A stretch of 5,050 nucleotides of DNA from Natronohydrobacter sp. (lineage in GTDB: Bacteria; Pseudomonadota; Alphaproteobacteria; Rhodobacterales; Rhodobacteraceae), in NCBI GenBank assembly GCA_007118445.1, contig SKRP01000097.1, forward strand, positions 1 through 5,050. Direction: 5' to 3'. A program made the translations under genes and the position numbers. This document shows positions 1 to 5,050 of this stretch, piece by piece. Numbering within the stretch: position 1 is the stretch's first letter; the number at the start of each line of letters is the position of its first letter. The notes under the pieces were generated by a model that was given only the letters and a program-made list of their open reading frames with translations, was not told where the DNA came from and made no database searches.

Positions 1-185
1 AGCAGCTGCGGCTTTTCGGGCCGCGCGGGGAAGTCAGGGGGCGCAGCCCTGCCCAGAGGCAGCGGCGTGCCCGCCTTGCGCGCTGCGAACCATTCTGCGG
101 CACATCGGCGCGACAGCGCGGTTTTCGCGCGTCCCTCCGCTGTGGTCAGGACCGCAACCGCCATTTCGCGCAAGCTTCTTGTCAT
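1..185 (-). CDS. DUF455 ferritin-like family protein (N-terminal part, cut by window edge)
   Basis: Reading leftward from the ATG at 185-183 gives 61 codons without a stop before the window ends. The protein starts MTRSLREMAVAVLTTAEGR and continues through an SRRCAAEWFAARKAGTPLPLG-like stretch (about residues 25-45) into a Pro-rich segment. From memory this matches the start of the alphaproteobacterial DUF455/COG2833 family, ferritin-like helical-bundle proteins whose precise role is unsettled. The diagnostic metal-ligand helices would lie past the edge and are not visible. The start codon overlaps the bcp stop (ATGA, 182-185), so the two genes are probably co-transcribed and translationally coupled, and no separate promoter is needed. 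The pairing with a peroxiredoxin fits a redox or iron-related role, but that is inference. A longer unrelated protein sharing this N-terminus cannot be excluded. Confidence 0.75.
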   Translation of the reverse strand, partial: MTRSLREMAVAVLTTAEGRAKTALSRRCAAEWFAARKAGTPLPLGRAAPPDFPARPEKPQL

Positions 186-643
186 GCGCTGCGCAGCGCC
201 TCCAGCACTGCGCTGGCATGGCCCTTGGCCTTGACCTTGCGCCAGACCTGCGCGATCCGCCCTTCGCTGTCGATCAGAAATGTCGCGCGCTCGATCCCCA
301 TCGAAGTCTTGCCATACATGTTTTTCTCGACCCAGACGCCATAGCGCTCGCAGACATCGCTTTCGGCATCCGAGGCAAGGATCACGCCCAGATCATGCTT
401 GGCGACAAATTTGTCATGCTTGGCAACAGTGTCTTTCGAGATGCCGATGACTTTCGCGCCTGCGGCCTCGAACTCGGCGATCTGTGCTGTGAATTCCAGC
501 GCTTCGGTGGTGCAGCCGGGCGTGTCGTCGCGCGGGTAGAAATAAAGCACGACCTGCGCGGGCCGGAGCGCGGAAAGCGTCACTTCGCCGCCGCCATTCA
601 CGGGCAGCGTGAAATCGGGGGCCATCTCGCCTGTGTCTGCCAT
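182..643 (-). CDS. bcp: Thioredoxin-dependent thiol peroxidase, Bcp/PrxQ-type peroxiredoxin
   Basis: This 153-aa cytosolic peroxiredoxin reduces H2O2 and organic hydroperoxides with electrons from thioredoxin or a similar donor. The AhpC/TSA fold is clear: an N-terminal MAPDFTLP strand (residues 7-14), then the catalytic PxxxTxxC motif (P37, T41, peroxidatic C44 in PGCTTE), GISKD (67-71), and the conserved arginine R119 in ERATFLID (118-125). The length is normal for the family (E. coli Bcp is about 156 aa). The usual resolving cysteine five residues after C44 is replaced by L49. The only other cysteine is C98 in DVCERYGVW, equivalent to E. coli C99. The enzyme therefore either works as a 1-Cys type or uses an atypical partner thiol. 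The start is supported by a GAGGGAG ribosome binding site 6 bases upstream. It is the first gene of a minus-strand pair with the DUF455 gene and is transcribed divergently from queA. Confidence 0.95.
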   Translation of the reverse strand: MADTGEMAPDFTLPVNGGGEVTLSALRPAQVVLYFYPRDDTPGCTTEALEFTAQIAEFEAAGAKVIGISKDTVAKHDKFVAKHDLGVILASDAESDVCERYGVWVEKNMYGKTSMGIERATFLIDSEGRIAQVWRKVKAKGHASAVLEALRSA

Positions 644-649
644 TCTCGT

Positions 650-656
650 CTCCCTC
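650..656 (-). promoter_or_regulatory. Ribosome binding site of bcp
   Basis: Read on the minus strand, GAGGGAG lies 6 bases before the ATG at 643. It is a good purine-rich Shine-Dalgarno match and supports the chosen bcp start. Confidence 0.7.
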
Positions 657-691
657 TCAGAACATTACTCTGCCTGTTGTAGCGAGTGCCG

Positions 692-703
692 CGCCAAGTT
701 AAA
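692..703 (-). promoter_or_regulatory. Possible -35 region of bcp (weak)
   Basis: The minus strand reads TTTAACTTGGCG here, containing a TTGGCG element about 49 bases upstream of the bcp start. A near-identical 12-mer, TTTAACTTGACG, lies upstream of the ABC ATPase gene at 2973-2984. At 17-base spacing the -10 position would be GGCAGA, which is a poor match, so the promoter call rests mainly on position and on the shared word. The 99-base gap (644-742) must also hold the queA promoter on the plus strand. The best candidate there is TTGTAG (677-682) with TTAAAG (699-704), which I consider too weak to list separately. Confidence 0.25.
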
Positions 704-730
704 GGGCTGCGCCTGGGTTAATTTGCGCCA

Positions 731-736
731 GAGGGG
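731..736 (+). promoter_or_regulatory. Ribosome binding site of queA
   Basis: GAGGGG is followed by 6 bases and then the ATG at 743. This fixes the queA start, which also matches the expected family N-terminus (MKLSDFDFDLP). Confidence 0.65.
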
Positions 737-742
737 CGGGAC

Positions 743-1792
743 ATGAAACTGTCGGATTTTGATTTTGACCTGCCCGAAGAGCTGATCGCCACGCGGCCTG
801 TGCGCCCGCGCCCGGCAGCGCGTCTGCTGCTGGGCCAGGGCGATGCCATCGCCGATCGCCATGTCGGCGATCTGCCCGATATCCTGCGCCCCGGTGATCT
901 GCTGGTGATCAACACGACCAAGGTCATTCCTGCCCGTCTGACCGGCCAGCGCCTGCGCGACACGGCGCAAGGCCCGGTCACCGCGCGGGTCGAGATCACT
1001 CTGACCGAACCGCAGCCCGATGGCAGCTGGCGCGCATTGGCCAAGCCGCTGCGCAAACTGGCCGCGGGCGACGTCATCGCGTTCACCGATGCGCTGCAGG
1101 CCGAGGTCGCGGAACGCAGCGCGGAAGATGTGGTGCTGCGTTTCAATCTGAGCGGCGCGGCGTTTGACACAGCGCTCGATCAGGCGGGCCAGATGCCGCT
1201 GCCGCCCTATATCGCCGGGCGCCGGGCCGCCGATGCGCAGGATCGCGAGGATTATCAGACCGTTTTCGCGCGCGATGCAGGGGCTGTGGCCGCGCCCACG
1301 GCGTCGCTGCATTTCGATTCTCCGCTGCTGGAGCGCCTGCGCGCCATGGGCGTCGGTTTCGCCGAGGTGACGCTGCATGTCGGCGCGGGCACCTTTCTGC
1401 CGGTCAAGGTCGATGACATTCGCGACCACCGGATGCACGCCGAATGGGGGCAGGTCACAGAGGACGCCGCCCGCCGGATCAGCGCCACCAAGGCGGCAGG
1501 CGGGCGGGTGATCGCAGTCGGCACCACCGCCCTGCGCCTGATCGAGACGGCAGCGACCGCACCGGGCCAGATCAGCGCCTGGTCAGGCAAGACCGATATC
1601 TTCATCACGCCGGGTTTCCGGTTCCAACTGGCCGACGGGCTGATGACGAATTTCCACCTGCCGAAATCAACGCTGATGATGCTGGTTTCGGCGCTGATGG
1701 GGCCTGCGCGGATCCGGGCGATCTATGCCCATGCCATCGCGCAGCGCTACCGGTTCTTTTCTTACGGGGATGCGTCGCTGCTGCTGCCCTAG
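743..1792 (+). CDS. queA: S-adenosylmethionine:tRNA ribosyltransferase-isomerase
   Basis: QueA transfers and isomerises the ribosyl moiety of S-adenosylmethionine onto 7-aminomethyl-7-deazaguanine in tRNA, giving epoxyqueuosine at wobble position 34 of the GUN-anticodon tRNAs (Asp, Asn, His, Tyr). The 349-aa length is typical and the whole chain matches the family. Visible motifs are FDFDLPEELIATRP (6-19), INTTKVIPARL (56-66), MPLPPYI (151-157), DYQTVFARDAGAVAAPTASL (170-189) and TLHVGAGTFLPV (210-221). A GF-F-x(3)-DG-x(2)-TNFHLPKSTL block follows around 290-311, and the C-terminus is FFSYGDASLLLP. No frameshift or missing segment is seen. It is transcribed divergently from bcp across 99 bases and converges on the ABC ATPase with 9 bases between stops. 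No tgt or other queuosine gene lies beside it here, so it appears monocistronic within the window. Confidence 0.98.
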   Translation: MKLSDFDFDLPEELIATRPVRPRPAARLLLGQGDAIADRHVGDLPDILRPGDLLVINTTKVIPARLTGQRLRDTAQGPVTARVEITLTEPQPDGSWRALAKPLRKLAAGDVIAFTDALQAEVAERSAEDVVLRFNLSGAAFDTALDQAGQMPLPPYIAGRRAADAQDREDYQTVFARDAGAVAAPTASLHFDSPLLERLRAMGVGFAEVTLHVGAGTFLPVKVDDIRDHRMHAEWGQVTEDAARRISATKAAGGRVIAVGTTALRLIETAATAPGQISAWSGKTDIFITPGFRFQLADGLMTNFHLPKSTLMMLVSALMGPARIRAIYAHAIAQRYRFFSYGDASLLLP

Positions 1793-1801
1793 CCTGCCGC
1801 C

Positions 1802-2902
1802 TCAGCCCAGCGGCACCACACAGTCGCAGATGCGCAGCCGCACCCGCGCCCCGACATCGATGGTCGCACCAGCGCCAGAGATCACCAGCATGCAGCGCTC
1901 GCCTTCCTGCACCCAGTAAAGCTGGTCATGGCCGCGGAATTCGCGCCCCACCACTGAGGCCGGACCCTCCTGATCGGGCTCGAGCATGATCTGTTCGGGC
2001 CGCACCGAGAGCGACACGGCCCCATTGGCCGCGCGCGAGAGTGGCAGCGTGCCGAATTCGGTCCGCACCTCCATGCCCGAGGCCGTGCCGGTCACGATAT
2101 TCGAGCGCCCCATGAAAGAGGCGACAAAGGCCGAGACCGGGTTGCGATAGATCTCGTCGGGCGTGCCGATCTGCAGCACGCGGCCTTTTTCCATCACGGC
2201 GATCCGGTCGGCGACGGCCATCGCCTCTTCCTGATCATGAGTCACCAGGATCGCGGCAGAGCGGGTCTTTTTCAGCAATTTGCGCACTTCCTGCCGGGTT
2301 TCGACCCGCATGGCCGCATCGAGATTGGAAAACGGCTCATCCAGCAACACCAGCGGCGGGGCGACGGCCAGCGTGCGTGCAAGCGCCACGCGCTGCTGCT
2401 GCCCGCCCGACAGCTGATGCACCTTGCGCGCGCCGAGCTTTTCCAGCCCGACCAGCGCCAGCATCTCCTGCGCGCGGGCATTGGCCGCAGCGCGCGACAA
2501 TCTGCGCAGGCCGAATTTGACATTATCCAGCACATTCAGATGCGGAAACAGCGCGTAATCCTGGAACACGAACCCGACGCCGCGCGCTTCAGGGGGCAGA
2601 TGGGTGATATCGCGGCCATGCAGACTGATGCGGCCCTCATCGGGGGTCTCGAACCCGCCGATCATACGCAAGGTGGTGGTCTTGCCGCAGCCCGAAGGGC
2701 CCAGCAGCGCCAGCATTTCGCCTTCGCCCAGATCGATGCTGACCCGCTCCACAGCGGCGCTGTCGCTGTTCACAAAGGTTTTGCGCAGGCGGTCCACGCT
2801 CAGCAGCGTCTTGTTGGGCCTGACCCGATAGCCCAGCGGCGAGGCATCAGCGGGCATTTTGAAGGACATGGATTTGGGCAGACTGGTCATCTCGTCTTTC
2901 AT
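1802..2902 (-). CDS. ABC importer ATP-binding protein with TOBE domain (PotA/FbpC type), substrate unknown
   Basis: This 366-aa protein is the ATPase that would sit on the cytoplasmic face of a binding-protein-dependent ABC importer. All catalytic motifs are present: Walker A GPSGCGKT (68-75), Q-loop Q114 in FVFQDYALFPH, signature LSGGQQQR (164-171), Walker B LVLLDEP (184-190), D-loop SNLD (192-195) and switch H222 in VTHDQEEAM. A C-terminal TOBE-like regulatory domain follows (about 268-362, including SVRPEQIML). The GGFETPDEGRI style and the TOBE domain point to the polyamine, ferric iron or phosphonate group, but substrate cannot be assigned. The start at 2902 is preferred over ATG 2938 because GGAAG lies 7 bases upstream and the longer start adds only an Arg-rich leader. 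Even so, about 33 residues precede the ABC domain, which is more than usual. No permease or periplasmic binding protein is adjacent: deoC diverges on one side and queA converges on the other. Confidence 0.93.
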   Translation of the reverse strand: MKDEMTSLPKSMSFKMPADASPLGYRVRPNKTLLSVDRLRKTFVNSDSAAVERVSIDLGEGEMLALLGPSGCGKTTTLRMIGGFETPDEGRISLHGRDITHLPPEARGVGFVFQDYALFPHLNVLDNVKFGLRRLSRAAANARAQEMLALVGLEKLGARKVHQLSGGQQQRVALARTLAVAPPLVLLDEPFSNLDAAMRVETRQEVRKLLKKTRSAAILVTHDQEEAMAVADRIAVMEKGRVLQIGTPDEIYRNPVSAFVASFMGRSNIVTGTASGMEVRTEFGTLPLSRAANGAVSLSVRPEQIMLEPDQEGPASVVGREFRGHDQLYWVQEGERCMLVISGAGATIDVGARVRLRICDCVVPLG

Positions 2903-2909
2903 CTCGGGT

Positions 2910-2914
2910 CTTCC
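2910..2914 (-). promoter_or_regulatory. Ribosome binding site choosing the ABC ATPase start
   Basis: The minus strand reads GGAAG, 7 bases ahead of the ATG at 2902. The alternative ATG at 2938 would sit almost on top of the predicted transcription start, and the ATG at 2890 has only a weak purine stretch ahead of it. The 2902 start is therefore the best choice. Confidence 0.55.
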
Positions 2915-2934
2915 GCCCCTTTTTCCGCGCCAGC

Positions 2935-2952
2935 GCATTGCATGGCCAATGC
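2935..2952. repeat. 18-base inverted repeat in the ATPase-deoC divergent region (possible operator)
   Basis: GCATTG, six bases, then CAATGC form a perfect 6-base dyad (GCATTGCATGGCCAATGC). It overlaps the end of the predicted ATPase promoter and lies 118 bases upstream of the deoC start. Its size and placement would suit a dimeric repressor, but a 6-base dyad can arise by chance and I do not recognise it as a known binding site. Confidence 0.3.
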
Positions 2953-2978
2953 CTAGGATACCTGACTGCTTTCGTCAA
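2950..2978 (-). promoter_or_regulatory. Candidate sigma-70-type promoter for the ABC ATPase gene
   Basis: On the minus strand TTGACG (2978-2973) matches the -35 consensus at five of six positions. After a 17-base spacer the -10 position reads TAGGCA (2955-2950), a weak match. Initiation would fall near 2943 and leave a leader of about 40 bases before the ATG at 2902. The -35 hexamer is convincing and the -10 is not. For deoC on the plus strand I found no clear promoter in 2903-3069. Confidence 0.35.
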
Positions 2979-3069
2979 GTTAAACTGCCGTCCCGCATGT
3001 CGCCGGGTTGGGGATTGCCGAGCGGACAGGGCTTCGCGCATAGTGCCGAAAACGCATGATGGGCAGGCC

Positions 3070-4014
3070 ATGACATATTCCCGCAATCCCGGAGCACCAC
3101 TCGACACCAGCGCTTTCCAGCGCGTCAACCGTCCTGCGGCCGAGCGCCGCGCGACCGCGCTGGGGGTGCGGCGGTCGCTCAAGGGCGTGCATCAGGCCGC
3201 ATGGCTGGTGAATGCGATTGCCTGCATGGATCTGACGACGCTGGCCGGCGATGATACGCCCGACCGCGTGCGGCGGCTTTGCGCCAAGGCGCGGCGGCCC
3301 TTGTCGGAGGATATTGTCGCGGGCCTTGGCCTGCCCGAGATGCCGACAACTGGCGCGGTCTGTGTCTACCCGACGCTGGTCGCGCCAGCGGTCAAGGCGC
3401 TGGAGGGGGCGGGGATCCCTGTGGCCTCGGTCGCGACGGGCTTTCCCGCCGGGCTGATGCCGCTTGATCTGCGACTGGCCGAGATTCGTTATGCGGTAGA
3501 TCAGGGCGCGTCCGAGATCGATATCGTGATCACCCGCGCGCATGTGCTGTCCGGCGATTGGGCGGCGCTTTACGATGAAGTGGCCGCCATGCGCGAGGCC
3601 TGCGGCGCGGCGCATCTGAAAGCCATTCTTGCCACCGGCGATCTGGCCACGCTCACGAATATCTATGCGGCGTCCATGGTCGCGATGCAGGCGGGCGCCG
3701 ATTTCATCAAGACCTCGACCGGCAAGGAAGGGGTGAATGCGACCTTGCCCGTGGGCCTGACCATGTGCCGCGCGATCCGCGACTATCGCGCCGCCACGGG
3801 CCATATCGTCGGCTTCAAACCGGCGGGGGGGATGAAAACTGCCAAGGACGCATTGAACTGGCAAGTCCTGATGCGCGAGGAACTGGGGCGCGACTGGCTG
3901 CGGCCCGATCTGTTCCGGCTGGGGGCGTCCTCCATGCTGGCCGATATCGAGCGGCAATTGTCGCATCATGTGACCGGGCGCTATGCGGCCCACCATCGCC
4001 ACGCACTGGCCTGA
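3070..4014 (+). CDS. deoC: Deoxyribose-phosphate aldolase, long DERA-like form
   Basis: DeoC splits 2-deoxy-D-ribose 5-phosphate into glyceraldehyde 3-phosphate and acetaldehyde in the cytosol, the last step of deoxynucleoside breakdown. The 314-aa protein is a class I (Schiff-base) TIM-barrel aldolase. Visible active-site residues are D151 in EIDIVI (E. coli D102), Schiff-base lysine K214 in DFIKTSTGK (E. coli K167) and K250 in GFKPAGG (E. coli K201). It is longer than E. coli DeoC (259 aa). Blocks such as QAAWLVNA, DLTTLAGDDT, AHLKAILATG and the tail HHVTGRYAA closely follow what I recall of animal DERA (about 318 aa). The ATG at 3070 is chosen because family similarity begins about ten residues in. 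Its ribosome binding site is poor (GATGGG, 6 bases away), and GTG 3043 or TTG 2938 are in-frame alternatives without better sites. The aldehyde dehydrogenase follows after 10 bases, so co-transcription is likely. Confidence 0.96.
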   Translation: MTYSRNPGAPLDTSAFQRVNRPAAERRATALGVRRSLKGVHQAAWLVNAIACMDLTTLAGDDTPDRVRRLCAKARRPLSEDIVAGLGLPEMPTTGAVCVYPTLVAPAVKALEGAGIPVASVATGFPAGLMPLDLRLAEIRYAVDQGASEIDIVITRAHVLSGDWAALYDEVAAMREACGAAHLKAILATGDLATLTNIYAASMVAMQAGADFIKTSTGKEGVNATLPVGLTMCRAIRDYRAATGHIVGFKPAGGMKTAKDALNWQVLMREELGRDWLRPDLFRLGASSMLADIERQLSHHVTGRYAAHHRHALA

Positions 4015-4018
4015 GGAA
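4013..4018 (+). promoter_or_regulatory. Ribosome binding site of the aldehyde dehydrogenase
   Basis: GAGGAA overlaps the last two bases of the deoC TGA stop and ends 6 bases before the ATG at 4025. This strong site within a 10-base gap supports both the start codon and a shared transcript with deoC. Confidence 0.75.
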
Positions 4019-4024
4019 ACACAT

Positions 4025-5050
4025 ATGCCGAGTATCACGGAGATCCTTGAGACAATGGATTATGGCCCTGCACCTGAAAGCGAAGCGCTGGCCCGCGACT
4101 GGCTGACACGCGGGCCGTTCGGGCATTTCATTGGCGGAAGTTTCACCAAATCGGGCGCGCTGTTCGAGACGCGCAACCCGGCGCGCGATGAAGTGCTGGC
4201 CGAAGTCTCGCAGGGCAGCGCAGCGGATATTGACGCGGCGGTGAAGGCCGCGCGCAAGGCGCAAGGGGGGTGGGCGAAGCTGTCGGGCCACCAGCGCGCG
4301 CGGCATCTCTACGCGATTGCACGCCAGATCCAGAAGCGCGAGCGGTTGTTTTCGGTGCTGGAAGCGCTGGATAACGGCAAACCCCTGCGCGAAGCGCGCG
4401 ACGGGGATATCCCGCTGGCCGTGCGGCATTTCTATCATCACGCGGGCTGGGCCGAACTGGTCGCCGAGGAATTTCCGGGGCAGGTGCCGCATGGGGTGTG
4501 CGGGCAGATCATCCCGTGGAATTTCCCGCTGCTGATGCTCGCGTGGAAGATCGCGCCTGCGCTGGCGGCGGGCAATACGGTGGTGCTGAAACCGGCGGAA
4601 TATACGCCCCTCACCGCGCTTTTGTTTGCCGAGATCTGTATCGAGGCGGGCCTGCCCAAAGGCGTGGTCAATATCGTCACGGGCGACGGCGCGACCGGGG
4701 CGGCTTTGGTCGCGCATGACGGCGTGGACAAGATCGCCTTCACTGGCTCGACTGAAGTGGGCCGTGAGATCCGGCGCGCGACAGCGGGGACGGGCAAGGC
4801 GCTGACGTTGGAACTGGGCGGCAAATCGCCGTTTCTGGTCTTTGCCGATGCCGATCTGGATGCAGCGGTCGAAGGCGTGGTCGATGCGATCTGGTTCAAT
4901 CAGGGCGAGGTCTGCTGTGCCGGATCCCGGATCCTGGTCGCCGAAAGCGTGGCTGCGCGGTTTACGGCCAAGCTGCGCGCGCGGATGGAAACGCTGCGGG
5001 TGGGCGAGCCACTCGACAAATCCACCGATATCGGTGCGATTGTGCATCCC
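4025..5050 (+). CDS. Aldehyde dehydrogenase, probable ALDH16 family (N-terminal 342 residues, cut by window edge)
   Basis: This is an NAD(P)-dependent aldehyde dehydrogenase, open through the right edge (342 codons with no stop). Catalytic elements are complete: oxyanion asparagine N166 in PWNFP, cofactor-binding K189 in KPAE, FTGST (239-243), general base E263 in LELGGK, and nucleophile C297 in FNQGEVCCAGSR. Upstream of the standard fold is a leader, EILETMDYGPAPES (6-19), followed by an ALARDWL stretch. This and the internal words ARDGDIPLA and AAVEGVVDAIW match what I recall of ALDH16, the two-domain family known from human ALDH16A1 and a Loktanella enzyme. If that is right, the full protein should be about 750-800 residues with a second, degenerate ALDH domain beyond the window. 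Lying directly after deoC, it probably oxidises the acetaldehyde that DeoC releases, or a related aldehyde. An ordinary 480-500-residue ALDH remains possible, since the distinguishing C-terminal half is not visible. Confidence 0.92.
   Translation, partial: MPSITEILETMDYGPAPESEALARDWLTRGPFGHFIGGSFTKSGALFETRNPARDEVLAEVSQGSAADIDAAVKAARKAQGGWAKLSGHQRARHLYAIARQIQKRERLFSVLEALDNGKPLREARDGDIPLAVRHFYHHAGWAELVAEEFPGQVPHGVCGQIIPWNFPLLMLAWKIAPALAAGNTVVLKPAEYTPLTALLFAEICIEAGLPKGVVNIVTGDGATGAALVAHDGVDKIAFTGSTEVGREIRRATAGTGKALTLELGGKSPFLVFADADLDAAVEGVVDAIWFNQGEVCCAGSRILVAESVAARFTAKLRARMETLRVGEPLDKSTDIGAIVHP

Noticed and set aside
665..1438. Minus-strand open frame of 257 codons opposite queA
   Set aside because: It lies antisense to a clearly real queA and has no family resemblance.
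1795..1815. Possible terminator between queA and the ATPase gene: stem TGCCGC/GCGGCA with a 9-base loop
   Set aside because: The stem has only 6 pairs with a long loop, no T-tract follows on either strand, and most of it lies in the ATPase coding end.
2903..2938. Longer ATPase start at the ATG ending at 2938
   Set aside because: It adds an Arg/Gly-rich 12-residue leader, lies at the predicted transcription start, and a good ribosome binding site favours the start at 2902.
2237..2956. Plus-strand open frame of 239 codons opposite the ABC ATPase
   Set aside because: It is antisense to a gene with every ABC motif intact, and its composition is that of a shadow frame.
2938..3069. Extension of deoC to the TTG at 2938 (44 extra residues)
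   Set aside because: The extra segment is Cys/Arg-rich with no similarity to DERA or DeoC, and it would run through the promoter and inverted-repeat region of the divergent gene.
2980..4038. Minus-strand open frame of 352 codons opposite deoC
   Set aside because: It is the antisense shadow of deoC, a product of third-position GC bias, with no recognisable domain or ribosome binding site.
3815..5047. Long minus-strand open frame of 410 codons opposite deoC and the aldehyde dehydrogenase
   Set aside because: It spans two well-supported plus-strand genes, has an Arg/His/Gln-rich composition typical of antisense frames in GC-rich DNA, and resembles no family I know.

Overview
The window is GC-rich, densely coding chromosomal DNA. 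Most of it looks like ordinary housekeeping sequence from an alphaproteobacterium, most likely in the Rhodobacterales (Rhodobacteraceae, Paracoccaceae or Roseobacteraceae). I base this on the strong GC bias at third codon positions, on QueA and Bcp sequences that read like the Rhodobacter-type proteins I recall, and on the grouping of queA, bcp and a DUF455 gene. Genus and species cannot be settled from the sequence alone. There are no RNA genes, insertion sequences, CRISPR arrays or phage genes.

Layout, left to right. (1) Bases 1-643, minus strand: a two-gene unit made of bcp (a PrxQ-type peroxiredoxin) and the first 61 codons of a DUF455 ferritin-like protein. The stop of bcp and the start of the DUF455 gene overlap as ATGA. 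(2) Bases 644-742: a 99-base divergent intergenic region. (3) Bases 743-1792, plus strand: queA, which carries out the penultimate stages of queuosine tRNA modification. (4) Bases 1802-2902, minus strand: an ABC importer ATPase of the PotA/FbpC type. It converges on queA with only 9 bases between the two stop codons, and it has no permease or binding-protein gene beside it. (5) Bases 2903-3069: a second divergent intergenic region with a candidate promoter and an 18-base inverted repeat. (6) Bases 3070-5050, plus strand: deoC (deoxyribose-phosphate aldolase), then 10 bases later an aldehyde dehydrogenase that runs off the right edge.

The most interesting part is the deoC-aldehyde dehydrogenase pair. 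DeoC (314 aa) resembles the longer animal DERA proteins more than the short E. coli enzyme. The dehydrogenase has the N-terminal signature of the ALDH16 family, whose members carry two ALDH domains in one chain. DeoC releases acetaldehyde from 2-deoxyribose 5-phosphate and an aldehyde dehydrogenase could oxidise it, so the pair reads as a small deoxynucleoside or deoxyribose catabolic operon with built-in aldehyde removal. That coupling is inferred from gene order and enzyme chemistry. I found no convincing evidence of a wholly new system here.
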